Positions 35,195 through 44,487 of a stretch of DNA of 64,000 nucleotides are shown piece by piece. Source of the stretch: CAWIJJ01 sp963836405 (GTDB lineage Bacteria > Acidobacteriota > Terriglobia > Bryobacterales > Bryobacteraceae). The translations under genes were made by a program, and so were the position numbers. The stretch's first letter is position 1. Each line of letters starts with the position of its first letter. The stretch spans positions 248,001 to 312,000 of the forward strand of contig CAWIJL010000010.1 in NCBI GenBank assembly GCA_963836405.1, read 5' to 3'. Under the pieces are notes generated by a model. The model was not told where the DNA came from and did not search any database. It was given only the letters and a program-made list of their open reading frames with translations.

Positions 35195-35576
35195 GGCGTT
35201 CTAGCCTCTCGGCCGCGCTGGTGGTCTGCGGCTCTACGGTTAGTTTCACCGGCTGCTCGATCAATTTCGGGTTTTGATCCCTGGTGAGGATCATGAGCGC
35301 GAACCGTCCGGGTTTGGCCTCCACGGGCAGTTTGAATTTGATCGACGTGGCGGTCTGTTCCACGATCTCCATCTTCACGTCGACCTTGCCATCGGTCAGG
35401 TATAACTCGGCAACGCGGTCCTGACCAAGATTCGTCCCCTGCACAGTTACCAGGTCGCCGCCACGCGCGGACACGGGCTCAACCGAGCTCATCAGGGGCA
35501 TCACAGAAGGGGATTGAGGGTTCGCCGGAATGGCGAACGCAAACAAAAGCGGGATCGACATCAAAGATATACGCAT
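35187..35576 (-). CDS. Secreted IPT/TIG-domain protein
   Basis: About 129 residues. ATG 35576 is preceded by GGAGGG (7-nt spacing) and opens a signal peptide (MRISLMSIPLLFAFAIPAN). The mature part is a single IPT/TIG immunoglobulin-like fold: PLMSSVEPVSARGGDLVTVQ, GTNLGQDRVAELYLTDGK, IKFKLPVEAKPGRFALMILT. Such domains bind partners or surfaces. Translationally coupled to the small membrane protein downstream, which may anchor or regulate it. Confidence 0.85.
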   Translation of the reverse strand: MRISLMSIPLLFAFAIPANPQSPSVMPLMSSVEPVSARGGDLVTVQGTNLGQDRVAELYLTDGKVDVKMEIVEQTATSIKFKLPVEAKPGRFALMILTRDQNPKLIEQPVKLTVEPQTTSAAERLERHV

Positions 35577-35650
35577 CTCGATGCCCTCCACCCACGATTC
35601 TAGTCCTGGGAGCCTCCCTTAGCAATGGAAATCGGCGTGGCCTCGGGCGC

Positions 35651-36794
35651 TCACTTCGGCGGCACGTTTTCGTACCATTTGAGCCGCGTCGAATCGATGC
35701 AGGCGATATCCGGACGGCCGTCGCCATTGAGGTCGGCCACCGCGCAGGCCGCCGCGCCCATGCCACCGCTGTCGAGGGGGCGTTTGGACCACTCCGAACC
35801 GCCGGCGCTGCCGTAGTAGAGGTTCACGCTCCGGCCCTGCCCACGGTATCCGGCGATGACCTCGTCCACGCCGTCGCCGTTCAGGTCGGCGGCGAGAATC
35901 GTGTGGCCGTCCACCAGGGATGTGTCGATCACCTGCCGCGTCCACTCGCGGCCCGATGCCTGGCGGTAGATCGCCACCTGGTTGCCGTGCCACGGTTCTA
36001 TTGCTGCCAGAAATCGCGCTCCGGCGCGTCCCACCGCCACATCGCTCGATCCCGATTTGGGCCACGGCGCCGGATCGCCCTTCGCGATCTCCGTGCGGGT
36101 CCAGCGGCTGTCTTTTCCGAAGCGGAACAGGTGAATTCCCGTAAAGCTCGCGGTCAGGATATCGTCGCGGCCGTCGCCATCCCAGTCCACGACGAAGATG
36201 CCGTGCACCACGCCGCTATTCTCGTCACTGATCGGTTGACGTTTCCATTCGCCCGGACGATAGAAGACGAGCGGCGTCTGGTCGCGATAATCCGGCGCCG
36301 CCGCGTTGGCTCCGGTGAGCGCGGCGTTAATCACTACTCTCCTCCCGCTGCCGTCGATGTCCGCCGTGCGCAAGCGGTGTGAGGTCGGCAGCCGGTCGAT
36401 CTCCTTGCCCGTCCACGGCTGGCGCGGGTCTTCGCCGGACCGGAACACCTCCACTTTGCCGGGGCTGTCCTTGGCCTGATTCGAGAACTCACTGGCTACC
36501 ACCATCTCGAGCGTCTTTCCATCCTCCGCCGGAAGGACGGTGCAGTTGATCATGCGCGCCATGCCGGAGGCGATGACGTGACGCTGCCAGCCCGGATTCT
36601 CATACCAGACGAGTTCGCTCATGCCGCTCGCGAGGGCGACGATGTCCGGCCTGCCGTCGCCATTGAGGTCGGTAGATGACCAGGTGATAACCGCCGCGAA
36701 GATCGCCGGCGATCGTGTGCTCCGTGAAACTCGCGGGAGGATTAGCCGCAAAGGCGGGCAGAATCAGCCAGCATGTCCAGATTCGGTAAATCAC
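35651..36794 (-). CDS. Secreted FG-GAP/VCBS-repeat protein, frameshifted near N-terminus
   Basis: About 380 residues joined. GTG 36794 (GGAG upstream) opens MIYRIWTCWLILPAFAANP and continues to FTEHTIAGDLRGGYHLVI; the rest lies in the adjacent frame from about 36670 (TDLNGDGRPDIVALASGM). The repeats carry DxDGDGxxD calcium-type motifs: DLNGDGRPDI, DWDGDGRDDI, DLNGDGVDEV, DLNGDGRPDI, forming a seven-bladed beta-propeller by family precedent. Role unknown; exported and possibly carbohydrate- or surface-binding. Divergent from the alcohol dehydrogenase gene. Confidence 0.82.
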
Positions 36795-36840
36795 GCTCCA
36801 CAGTATATTGCCTTCTGCGCTAGCGTGAGAAAGAGGGCCT

Positions 36841-37833
36841 ATGCGCGCCGCGATTCTTCATGCACCGGGACAAATCGAAAACCGGCCGCTCGAAATCGGC
36901 GAAATGCCGCGTCCCGAACTCACGCCCGATCAGGTTCTGATTCGCGTGCGCGCTTGCGGCGTCTGCCGCACCGACCTCCATATCGTGGAGGGCGAACTGC
37001 CGCCACGCCTCCGCCCGCTGGTTCCCGGGCACCAGATCGTGGGAGAAGTCGCCGGCGGCGCCACCTCCGCGCTTCCAATCGGCACGCGGGTGGGAGTCTC
37101 CTGGATCGGCGGCACAGACGGCACATGCCCCTACTGCCGCCGCGGCACGGAAAATCTCTGCGACTCTCCGACATTCACCGGCTATACCGTGAACGGCGGG
37201 TACTCCGAATTCGCCGCCGCGCGCGCGGATTTCGTTTTTCCTCTGCCGCCGGCGCTGGACGACGTGCAGGCTGCGCCGCTGCTGTGCGCGGGAATCATCG
37301 GCTTTCGCAGCCTGCGCGTTGCAGGCGTCCAACCGGGCGAACGAGTGGGGTTGTTCGGCTTCGGGGCTTCGGCCCACCTGGCCATCGCGGTGCTGCATGC
37401 CTGGAAATGCGAAGTGTATGTGTCCACCCGCGGCGAACCGCACCGCCGGCTGGCCGCTTCCCTCGGAGCCGCATGGGTGGGCAGCGAAACCGACCGGCCT
37501 CCGGTGGAACTCGATCGCGCCGTCACGTTCGCTCCCAGTGGCGACGTGGTGGTGGCCGCCCTCTCCAGCCTGCGCAAGGGCGGCGTGGTGGCCATCAACG
37601 CCATCCACCTCGACCGCATTCCGGAGTTCGACTACGACAGCCTGCTATGGGGGGAGCGCCAGCTTCGCAGCGTGGCCAATATGACTCGCGACGATGCCCG
37701 CGACTTCCTGGACATCGCGGCTCGCATCGGGCTGAGGCCCAAGGTGACCACCTTCCCGCTGGACCAGGCGAACGAAGCGCTGGCCGCCGTAAAGGGCAAC
37801 GCTATCGACGGCGCGGCCGTGCTCATGCTGTAA
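36841..37833 (+). CDS. Zinc-dependent medium-chain alcohol dehydrogenase
   Basis: 330 residues of the MDR fold: catalytic zinc ligands in CGVCRTDLHIVEGELPP and PGHQIVGEV; structural zinc loop TDGTCPYCRRGTENLC; NAD(P) site VGLFGFGASAHLA. The structural-zinc loop has Asp where the first of four cysteines normally lies, as seen in some enzymes that use an acidic residue instead. It oxidises alcohols or reduces aldehydes; the substrate is unknown. Confidence 0.9.
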   Translation: MRAAILHAPGQIENRPLEIGEMPRPELTPDQVLIRVRACGVCRTDLHIVEGELPPRLRPLVPGHQIVGEVAGGATSALPIGTRVGVSWIGGTDGTCPYCRRGTENLCDSPTFTGYTVNGGYSEFAAARADFVFPLPPALDDVQAAPLLCAGIIGFRSLRVAGVQPGERVGLFGFGASAHLAIAVLHAWKCEVYVSTRGEPHRRLAASLGAAWVGSETDRPPVELDRAVTFAPSGDVVVAALSSLRKGGVVAINAIHLDRIPEFDYDSLLWGERQLRSVANMTRDDARDFLDIAARIGLRPKVTTFPLDQANEALAAVKGNAIDGAAVLML

Positions 37834-37839
37834 GCCGGA

Positions 37840-38841
37840 TTAGGGCAGCGCTCCCACCTGCGGCCAGCCGTCCTCCCAGTTCATGGTGGAAATCTGCAGG
37901 AAGGGCCGGCCCGTGGTGCCGTGATAGGCGTGGAAGACGAGATAGTCCTGGCCCGGCTCCTGCAACACGGCTTCGTGCCCCGGTCCTCGCCAGTTGGGAG
38001 TGGTGGCAGCGATCACGGGCGTGCCGCCCCCTTCCGTCAGGCTCTTGCCCGCACGGTCGATGTACGGCCCGGTAATCGCAGGCGAACGGCCCACCACTAC
38101 GTTGTACGTGCTGTTCGCGCCGCGGCAGCAGCGATCGTAGGAAACGAACAGGTACCAGTAGTTGGCGTGCTTCACGATGAACGGCGCCTCCACCGACCCG
38201 CCAACCGGCTGCTCGCGCGGGCGGCTGCACAGCGAGTACATCGTGTCGTCACCGGCGACCGGCTTTCCGGTGGCCGGATCGATCCGCTTCATTTTGATCC
38301 CACCCCAGAAACTGCCCCAGTCCAGCCAGACGCTCTTGTCGTTTTCGACTACCAGGTTCGGGTCGATCGCGTTCCAGTCGTCCTTTTCCTGAAACGACCG
38401 CAGCACCATTCCCTGGTCTTCCCACTTGTAGGCGGGGTCCTGCTGGTCCAGGGTCGTGTTAGTGGCGAGGCCGATGACGGAGTTGCGGCTGCCAAAGGTG
38501 GAGACCGAATAGTAGAGGTGATACTTGCCGCCGTAATACGAGATATCCGGCGCCCATGCGCCCCTGCCGCCCGGAATTTCTTTGGTTGCCCATTCCGGCA
38601 GCTTGTCGAAAACGGTGCCGGCGTTGGTCCAATGCACCAGGTCCTTTGAAGTGCGGATCGGAATGACTCCCCCGCGCCCGCCGGTGCAGAACACGTAATA
38701 AGTGTCCTTGCATTTGACGATTACCGGGTCGTGCACCTGTTCAATGTCGCCTTCGAGTTTGAGAACCTCCGGCGGCTTGGCTGCCGCCAGCACGAGCGCC
38801 ACTATCCCGATGGCGACCGGCAACACAGTTTTCAGGAACAT
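37840..38841 (-). CDS. Secreted glycoside hydrolase family 43 (arabinanase-like)
   Basis: 333 residues with signal peptide (MFLKTVLPVAIGIVALVLAAA). The GH43 five-bladed propeller motifs are present: VHDPVIV (general base Asp), WNAIDPNLVV (pKa-modulating Asp) and SVEAPFIV (acid Glu). The closest layout is endo-alpha-1,5-arabinanase, with WAPDISYYGGKYHLYYS and LQEPGQDYLVFHAY. It would cut plant arabinan or arabinoxylan side chains. It is convergent with the alcohol dehydrogenase, 6 bp apart. Confidence 0.88.
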   Translation of the reverse strand: MFLKTVLPVAIGIVALVLAAAKPPEVLKLEGDIEQVHDPVIVKCKDTYYVFCTGGRGGVIPIRTSKDLVHWTNAGTVFDKLPEWATKEIPGGRGAWAPDISYYGGKYHLYYSVSTFGSRNSVIGLATNTTLDQQDPAYKWEDQGMVLRSFQEKDDWNAIDPNLVVENDKSVWLDWGSFWGGIKMKRIDPATGKPVAGDDTMYSLCSRPREQPVGGSVEAPFIVKHANYWYLFVSYDRCCRGANSTYNVVVGRSPAITGPYIDRAGKSLTEGGGTPVIAATTPNWRGPGHEAVLQEPGQDYLVFHAYHGTTGRPFLQISTMNWEDGWPQVGALP

Positions 38842-38963
38842 GTTTCGCTTGCAACGTTAGGGTATTTCGGAGTCCAAGTCAACGGGATGGGGACCCACCG
38901 CCAAGTTGTGTGCGCTGACGCCATAATTTCGGAGGAAAAAGACCGCGACGATACGCCTCGTAG

Positions 38964-38991
38964 TTGACTTAACTCCAGGAATCGATAAGAT
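38964..38991 (+). promoter_or_regulatory. Candidate sigma-70 promoter of the DUF1592/DUF1552 operon
   Basis: TTGACT at 38964-38969 (5 of 6 to the -35 consensus), a 16-bp spacer, then TAAGAT at 38986-38991 (4 of 6). It lies 76 bp upstream of the start at 39067, in the 225-bp divergent gap after the GH43 gene. By eye only. Confidence 0.35.
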
Positions 38992-39066
38992 ATAGCTACT
39001 GTTCGTCCGCCGTGCGGGCGGGCTGCCTGTGCTGTCTGAAATTCATTTGGGTTCCGGCGCTCTTTC

Positions 39067-42000
39067 ATGTCACGTGCCTGCTATCTGTTTACCCTGTTGT
39101 CCCTTGCACCCGCCTTATGCGTAGCGCAGTCCGCCGATGCGGGCCTCGATAAGGAGTTTGCGCAGAAGGTTCGTCCTTTGCTCAATACTTACTGCCTGGG
39201 CTGCCATAGCGGATCGTCGCCTGCGGCGCAACTCGACCTGAAGCAGTACACGACGCGCGCGGCCGTGGTTCGCGACTTCTCCCACTGGATGTTACTGCGG
39301 GGCCGGCTATCCGCCAAAGAGATGCCTCCCAAGCCGATGCCGCAGCCGCCCGAGGAGGCGCGACGGCAGGTGATCGCGTGGATCGACGCGGTGCGTGCCC
39401 AGGAGGCGAAGAAGAACGACGGCGATCCCGGACTGGTGCTGGCCCGGCGTTTGAGCAACTCCGAATACAATTACACGATTCGCGACCTGACCGGGGTGGA
39501 TCTGAAACCCACCCGCGAATTCCCCGTGGATCCGGCCAACCAGGCGGGATTCGATAATTCCGGCGAGTCCCTTTCGATGTCTCCGGCGCTGATGGCGAAG
39601 TATCTGCAAGCCGGACGGGAAATCGCCGACCACATGGTGCTGAAGCCGGACGGCTTCGCTTTCGCTGCATTTCCCATGCTGGTGGAAACGGATCGCGAAA
39701 AATACTGCATTCAGCGGATCGTGGATTTCTACGAGCGGCAGCCCACCGATTATGCCGACTATTTCCGCGCTCTGTGGATATACCGCTACCGCGCGGCACT
39801 GGGAAAGCCGAAGGCCACCCTGGCGTCCATCGCCGCGGAAACCAAGGTGAGCCCGAAATATCTGGCCATGATCCGGGAGGCGCTCGAGCAACCTGGTGAG
39901 GAAGTGGGACCCCTCGCGAAGTTACAGGCGATGTTCCGGGCCCTGCCGGCGCCGCAAGGCGACCAACCCGATCTGGTACGCCCTGCCTGCGCGGCCATGC
40001 GCGATTTCGTGGTCCGCATCCGCACCAACACCGCCATGACGTTCTCGAGTCCGCCGGTGCAGGGTTTGAGCGCCACATCCCAGCCGTTGATGAACTGGAA
40101 ACTGCGTCAGTTCGCCTCGCACCGCCGCCAGTTCGACCCCGCCGCGCTGCGCACCGAAAACGAGCCGGCCGACGGCCCCGTGATGACGCAGGGTCCGACC
40201 TTCGGCGGCAGTGAGCAGCAACAGGTTCGGCGCGCCACGGCCGCCGCCCTGAAAGCGCGGCGCGAAGATCCGGACCTGTTGATCCCGGCCGCCGAACGCG
40301 AGCGCTACGAAGCCGCGTTTGCCCGTTTCAGCAACGTGTTCCCCGACGTTTTCTACGTCAAAGAACGAGGCCGGTTCTACCCCATCGACGCCGTGGACAA
40401 AGGCCGCCTGCTCAGCGCCGGCTACCACAACGTGATGGGCTACTTCCGCGACGACACGCCGCTTCAGGAACTGATCCTCGACGAGAAGGGCAAAAAGGAA
40501 CTGGACGAGTTGTGGGAAGAGTTCGACCTGGTGGGCGACCAGACCACGCGGACCTACGTCCAATATTTTTTCAACCAGAGCGGCGAAGTTCGCGGGATGG
40601 GCCGGGAGAGCGGCAGCGTCAGGCCTTCCGACAAAGAGATCACCTCCGAGGCGATCATCTTCGGGCTGCGCGGCCAGTACCTGGCGAAGGCCCAGGCGGG
40701 CGGCAACAACCCGATTTCCATTCAGGCCATCAACGAACATTTCGAGCGCGTGAACGCCACCATCCGCTGGGTGGAGCGGGCGCGGCTCGAAGCCGAGCCT
40801 CGCCAACTGGACGCGCTGGTCAAGTTCGCCGCGCGCGCCTATCGCCGGCCGCTCCAGCCAGCCGAACGCAACGACATTCTCGCCTACTATCGCGAGTTGC
40901 GCGACAAGAACGGTTTGACGCACGAAGAGGCCATGCGCGATTCCCTCGTGAGCATCCTGGTCTCGCCCGATTTCTGCTATCGCATCGACCTGGTGGATGC
41001 CGCGCCCGGGCCCGCCGCTCCGTCGCGCGCCGCGCAACCGCGTGCGCGGGCCGCGGCCTTCCAGGCTCCGGCGCGGAAGGCGGCTGCACAGACCGCGTCC
41101 GCCAAATCGACCGCCGCCGAGCCGCTTTCCGATTACGCGCTGGCCAGCCGGCTCAGCTACTTTCTCTGGTCCAGCATGCCGGATGACGAACTGCTGGCGC
41201 GCGCCGCCGCCGGCGAATTACGCAACCCGGCCGTGCTCGTGGCGGAGGCGCGCCGCATGTTGAAGGACGAACGGGCGGGCGGCTTCGCCACTGAGTTCGG
41301 TGGCAACTGGCTGGACTTCCGGCGCTTCGAAGATCATAACGGCGTGGATCGGGAACGCTTCCCGAGCTTCACCAACGAACTGCGCGAAGCCATGTTCCAG
41401 GAGCCGGTCCGCTTCATCGACGACGTAGTCCGCAACGACCGCTCCGTGCTCGACCTGCTCTACGCGAACTATACCTTCGTCAATCCGGTTCTCGCCCGCC
41501 ATTACGGCATGCCGGACCTTGCCATCAAGCCCGATGCGTGGATCCGGGTGGACAATGCGCGCGACTACGGCCGCGGCGGCATTCTTCCCATGGCCGTATT
41601 CCTGACCCAGAACGCTCCCGGGCTGCGCACGAGTCCGGTGAAGCGCGGATATTGGGTAGCGCGCCGGGTGTTGGGCGAAGTGATTCCGCCGCCGCCGGCA
41701 TCGGTGCCCGAACTGCCAAAGGACGAGTCGAAACTTGAATTGCCGCTGCGGGACATGCTGGCGAAGCATCGCGAAAACCCTGTCTGCGCCTCGTGCCACG
41801 CGCGATTCGATTCCTTCGGATTGACATTTGAAAACTACGGCCCGGTGGGCGAGCGCCGCGCCAGGGATCTGGGCGGCCATCCCGTGGATGTTCACGCGTC
41901 CTTCCCCGGCGGCAGCGAGGGCAGCGGACTCGAGGGTCTTGAAACCTACATTCGCGCCAACCGGCAAAACGATTTTATCGACAACCTCTGCCGGAAAGTG

Positions 42001-42177
42001 ACGGTGTACGCCCTGAACCGCTCGCTGATGCTCTCCGACGAGCCGTTCCTCGAACGGATGCGAAGCAAGCTCATCGCCGAGAACTACCGGTTCAGCGCGC
42101 TGGTGGAAGCCATCGTCTCCAGCCCGCAATTTCTGAACAGGCGAAACCCGGACCTCAAAGAACAGAAAGGTGAATGA
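39067..42177 (+). CDS. Large secreted DUF1592/DUF1588/DUF1587/DUF1585/DUF1595 cytochrome-domain protein
   Basis: 1036 residues with signal peptide (MSRACYLFTLLSLAPALCVA). Order of domains: c-type heme domain with CLGCH near residue 43; DUF1587 (RRLSNSEYNYTIRDLTGVDL, DNSGESLSMSP); a long variable middle; DUF1595 (AARAYRRPLQPAERNDIL); DUF1592 (ASRLSYFLWSSMPDDELL); DUF1588 with a second heme motif CASCH; and DUF1585 (RKVTVYALNRSL). A Pro/Ala-rich linker occurs near 650-680. The family is abundant in Planctomycetes and Acidobacteria and is thought to act in polymer degradation; the reaction is not known. It is coupled to the DUF1552 gene. Confidence 0.9.
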   Translation: MSRACYLFTLLSLAPALCVAQSADAGLDKEFAQKVRPLLNTYCLGCHSGSSPAAQLDLKQYTTRAAVVRDFSHWMLLRGRLSAKEMPPKPMPQPPEEARRQVIAWIDAVRAQEAKKNDGDPGLVLARRLSNSEYNYTIRDLTGVDLKPTREFPVDPANQAGFDNSGESLSMSPALMAKYLQAGREIADHMVLKPDGFAFAAFPMLVETDREKYCIQRIVDFYERQPTDYADYFRALWIYRYRAALGKPKATLASIAAETKVSPKYLAMIREALEQPGEEVGPLAKLQAMFRALPAPQGDQPDLVRPACAAMRDFVVRIRTNTAMTFSSPPVQGLSATSQPLMNWKLRQFASHRRQFDPAALRTENEPADGPVMTQGPTFGGSEQQQVRRATAAALKARREDPDLLIPAAERERYEAAFARFSNVFPDVFYVKERGRFYPIDAVDKGRLLSAGYHNVMGYFRDDTPLQELILDEKGKKELDELWEEFDLVGDQTTRTYVQYFFNQSGEVRGMGRESGSVRPSDKEITSEAIIFGLRGQYLAKAQAGGNNPISIQAINEHFERVNATIRWVERARLEAEPRQLDALVKFAARAYRRPLQPAERNDILAYYRELRDKNGLTHEEAMRDSLVSILVSPDFCYRIDLVDAAPGPAAPSRAAQPRARAAAFQAPARKAAAQTASAKSTAAEPLSDYALASRLSYFLWSSMPDDELLARAAAGELRNPAVLVAEARRMLKDERAGGFATEFGGNWLDFRRFEDHNGVDRERFPSFTNELREAMFQEPVRFIDDVVRNDRSVLDLLYANYTFVNPVLARHYGMPDLAIKPDAWIRVDNARDYGRGGILPMAVFLTQNAPGLRTSPVKRGYWVARRVLGEVIPPPPASVPELPKDESKLELPLRDMLAKHRENPVCASCHARFDSFGLTFENYGPVGERRARDLGGHPVDVHASFPGGSEGSGLEGLETYIRANRQNDFIDNLCRKVTVYALNRSLMLSDEPFLERMRSKLIAENYRFSALVEAIVSSPQFLNRRNPDLKEQKGE

Positions 42178-42178
42178 A

Positions 42179-43513
42179 ATGGCCGATCGAACCCCTTCCC
42201 TCGCGAGCCGCATCTCCCGCCGCACCGTGCTGCGCGGCGCGGGCGTCACCATGGCACTGCCGTGGCTCGAGTCGCTGTGCGCCGGGGCGGAGACTGCCGC
42301 CGGCGCGTCTGCGTTCCCGAAACGTTTCGCGGTGCTGTTCATGGGCAACGGCGTAAACGAACAGCAGTGGGGTTCGGAAGGGTCGGGCGCCGACATGAAA
42401 CTCAGCCAAACGCTGAGCGTGCTGGAGCCGCTCAAGAAGAAGATCAACGTCATCAACGGGCTCTATAATAAGCCCGCGACCGGTCACGGCATTCACCCGG
42501 CGATGACGGGCAGCCTGCTCAACGGCGCCGAGATTCAGAAGGGGCCGATCATCCGCGCGGGCGTCACGGTGGACCAGATGATCGCAAGCCGGGTGGGTCA
42601 GGATACCGCGCTGGCGAGCATGGTGCTGGCGTGCGAACAGCCCATGACGGGGTTCCACGAAACCAACTACTCGATGGCGTACAGCTCGCACATTTCCTGG
42701 CAAACGCCGGATTCGCCGGTGCCCAACGAGGTCTATCCTTCGCTCGCCTGGGACAACCTGTTCGAGAACCGCGGAAGCCTGCGCAACCTCAGCATCCTGG
42801 ACCGGGTGAAGGAGCGCGCCGAAGCGCTCACCCGCAAGGTCAGCAGCGGCGACAAGTCCAAACTGGACGAATATCTCACCAGCGTGCGAGAAGTGGAAAT
42901 GCGCGTGGACAGCATGCGCAAGAGCAAGGACAAGGCCGACGCGCTGGCGAAACAAAAAAACCAGCCCGTGTTTACGATGGACCGCCCGGCGAACGGCCTG
43001 CCGGAAGACGTCCGGGAGCATGCGCGGCTGATGTGCGACATCATCGCCATCGCCTTCCAAACCGACAAGACCCGCGTCGCCACGCTCCTGCTTGCGCGCG
43101 ACCTTTCGGCCATGTACTACCCGTTCCTGAACGTGCGGGAAGGGCACCACGCCGCATCCCACAACAACCTGTCGGAGGGCTACGAACGGATCGCGCGCTT
43201 CCACCTGAGCCAGCTCGCGTACCTGGCCGCGAAACTGGACACGATGCCCGAGGGCAACGGCACGGTCCTCGATAATTCGTGCCTGATGTTTCTCTCGAAC
43301 ATGTGGTCCGGCAGCAAGCACGACAACTCGCGCCTGCCGATCGTACTGGCCGGCGGCCTAGGCGGCACGCTCGAAACCGGCCGTTCGCTCGATTACCTGA
43401 ACGCCGGGAACGACAAGCGCAAGACGTGCAGCCTGTTCCTTTCCATCATGGACCGGATGGGTGTCAAGCTCGACCGTTTCGGCGATGCCGACACGCGGCT
43501 TGAAAATCTGTAA
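42179..43513 (+). CDS. Tat-exported DUF1552 protein
   Basis: About 444 residues from ATG 42179; AAAGGTG lies 6 nt upstream, and the GTG at 42170 sits inside that RBS. It begins with a twin-arginine signal (SRRTVLRGAGVTMALPWL). It contains the core DUF1552 blocks (FAVLFMGNGVNEQQWG, GHGIHPAMTGSLL, SYSSHISW-type region, HHAASHNN, LSNMWSGSKHDNSRLP). The family is always found next to DUF1592-type proteins, as here (one base between stop and start). Likely its folded partner enzyme, exported by Tat; the reaction is unknown. Confidence 0.9.
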   Translation: MADRTPSLASRISRRTVLRGAGVTMALPWLESLCAGAETAAGASAFPKRFAVLFMGNGVNEQQWGSEGSGADMKLSQTLSVLEPLKKKINVINGLYNKPATGHGIHPAMTGSLLNGAEIQKGPIIRAGVTVDQMIASRVGQDTALASMVLACEQPMTGFHETNYSMAYSSHISWQTPDSPVPNEVYPSLAWDNLFENRGSLRNLSILDRVKERAEALTRKVSSGDKSKLDEYLTSVREVEMRVDSMRKSKDKADALAKQKNQPVFTMDRPANGLPEDVREHARLMCDIIAIAFQTDKTRVATLLLARDLSAMYYPFLNVREGHHAASHNNLSEGYERIARFHLSQLAYLAAKLDTMPEGNGTVLDNSCLMFLSNMWSGSKHDNSRLPIVLAGGLGGTLETGRSLDYLNAGNDKRKTCSLFLSIMDRMGVKLDRFGDADTRLENL

Positions 43514-44485
43514 CTACGCGAGTCCGGTGAGGATCTCCTCGAGCACGCCCCGAACCATCGGTACTTTGTAGGCGTTGGCGCTGAGCGGGGCCGCGCCCTT
43601 CACGGCCGCGCCGGCCGCGGCAGCCACCGTCTCCGCATCCAGGGCCTTGCCAACCAACGCCTTCTCCGCATCCTCGCAGCGCCACGGAGCAGGCGCCACG
43701 CCGCTCAGCACCACGCGAGCGGCGGCCACCTTGCCGGCCGCGACCCTGACCACTACCGCCGCGCCGGCCACGGCAAAATCGAACGCGCCGCGTTCCCGCA
43801 CCTTGCGGTATTTGCTCATGGTGCCAGGTTGCGGTGCGTCCAGCAGAACTTCGGTCACCACCTCACCAGGCACCAGGACGTTCTCTTTCAGAAAATCGTC
43901 CTTGGGCAGCACGAAGAAGGAAGAGAGCGGTATCGTTCGGGTTCCTTTCGGCCCGGCCACCGTCACCTTTGCGTCCAGCGCCACCAGCGCGGGCGCGGTA
44001 TCGGAGGGATGGACGATATAGCACGGGTCGCCGCCGAAAATAGCGTGGAACTCGTTTTCGCCCTGCAAAGCGAAACAGTTCGCGCCTCCCTTGCGGAAGC
44101 AGGGAAAGTCGCCGCGAAAATACCAGCACCGCGGCCGCTGGCAGATGTTGCCCCCGATGGTGCCCTGGTTGCGGAGTTGCGGACTGGCCGCGGCGGCCGC
44201 GGCCTGCGCCAGAACCGGATACGCCTCCAGCACGCGCTTGTTTTCCGCTACCTCGGTCAGCGTGGCCAGAGCGCCGATGCGCAGGCCCCCGCCGGTCCTG
44301 GCGGAGATTCCCTTGAGCTGCTTGAGGCCGCTGATGCTTACTACCGTACTGGCGTTGAAGACTTCGTCGCGCAGGCACCCGAGCAGGTCCGTCCCGCCGG
44401 CGAGCAGGCGCGCGTCGGGGCGCGCCGACGCGGCTACCGCTTCCTGCAATGTGGCTGCCCGCTTATAGGAAAACTGGTGCGTCAT
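43514..44485 (-). CDS. FAD subunit of PaoABC-like aldehyde oxidoreductase, with extra [4Fe-4S] site
   Basis: About 323 residues from ATG 44485, 2 bp after the molybdenum-subunit stop. FAD-binding motifs LLAGGTDLL (28-36) and TIGGNICQ (109-116) mark the CoxM/XDH FAD fold. Cysteines 120, 129, 137 and 155 (RCWYFR, PCF, NCF, PCY) match the cysteine pattern that binds an additional [4Fe-4S] cluster in E. coli PaoB and its relatives. It passes electrons from the [2Fe-2S] subunit to an acceptor. It is last in a three-gene operon, in the order small, large, FAD. Confidence 0.88.
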   Translation of the reverse strand: MTHQFSYKRAATLQEAVAASARPDARLLAGGTDLLGCLRDEVFNASTVVSISGLKQLKGISARTGGGLRIGALATLTEVAENKRVLEAYPVLAQAAAAAASPQLRNQGTIGGNICQRPRCWYFRGDFPCFRKGGANCFALQGENEFHAIFGGDPCYIVHPSDTAPALVALDAKVTVAGPKGTRTIPLSSFFVLPKDDFLKENVLVPGEVVTEVLLDAPQPGTMSKYRKVRERGAFDFAVAGAAVVVRVAAGKVAAARVVLSGVAPAPWRCEDAEKALVGKALDAETVAAAAGAAVKGAAPLSANAYKVPMVRGVLEEILTGLA

Positions 44486-44487
44486 GG

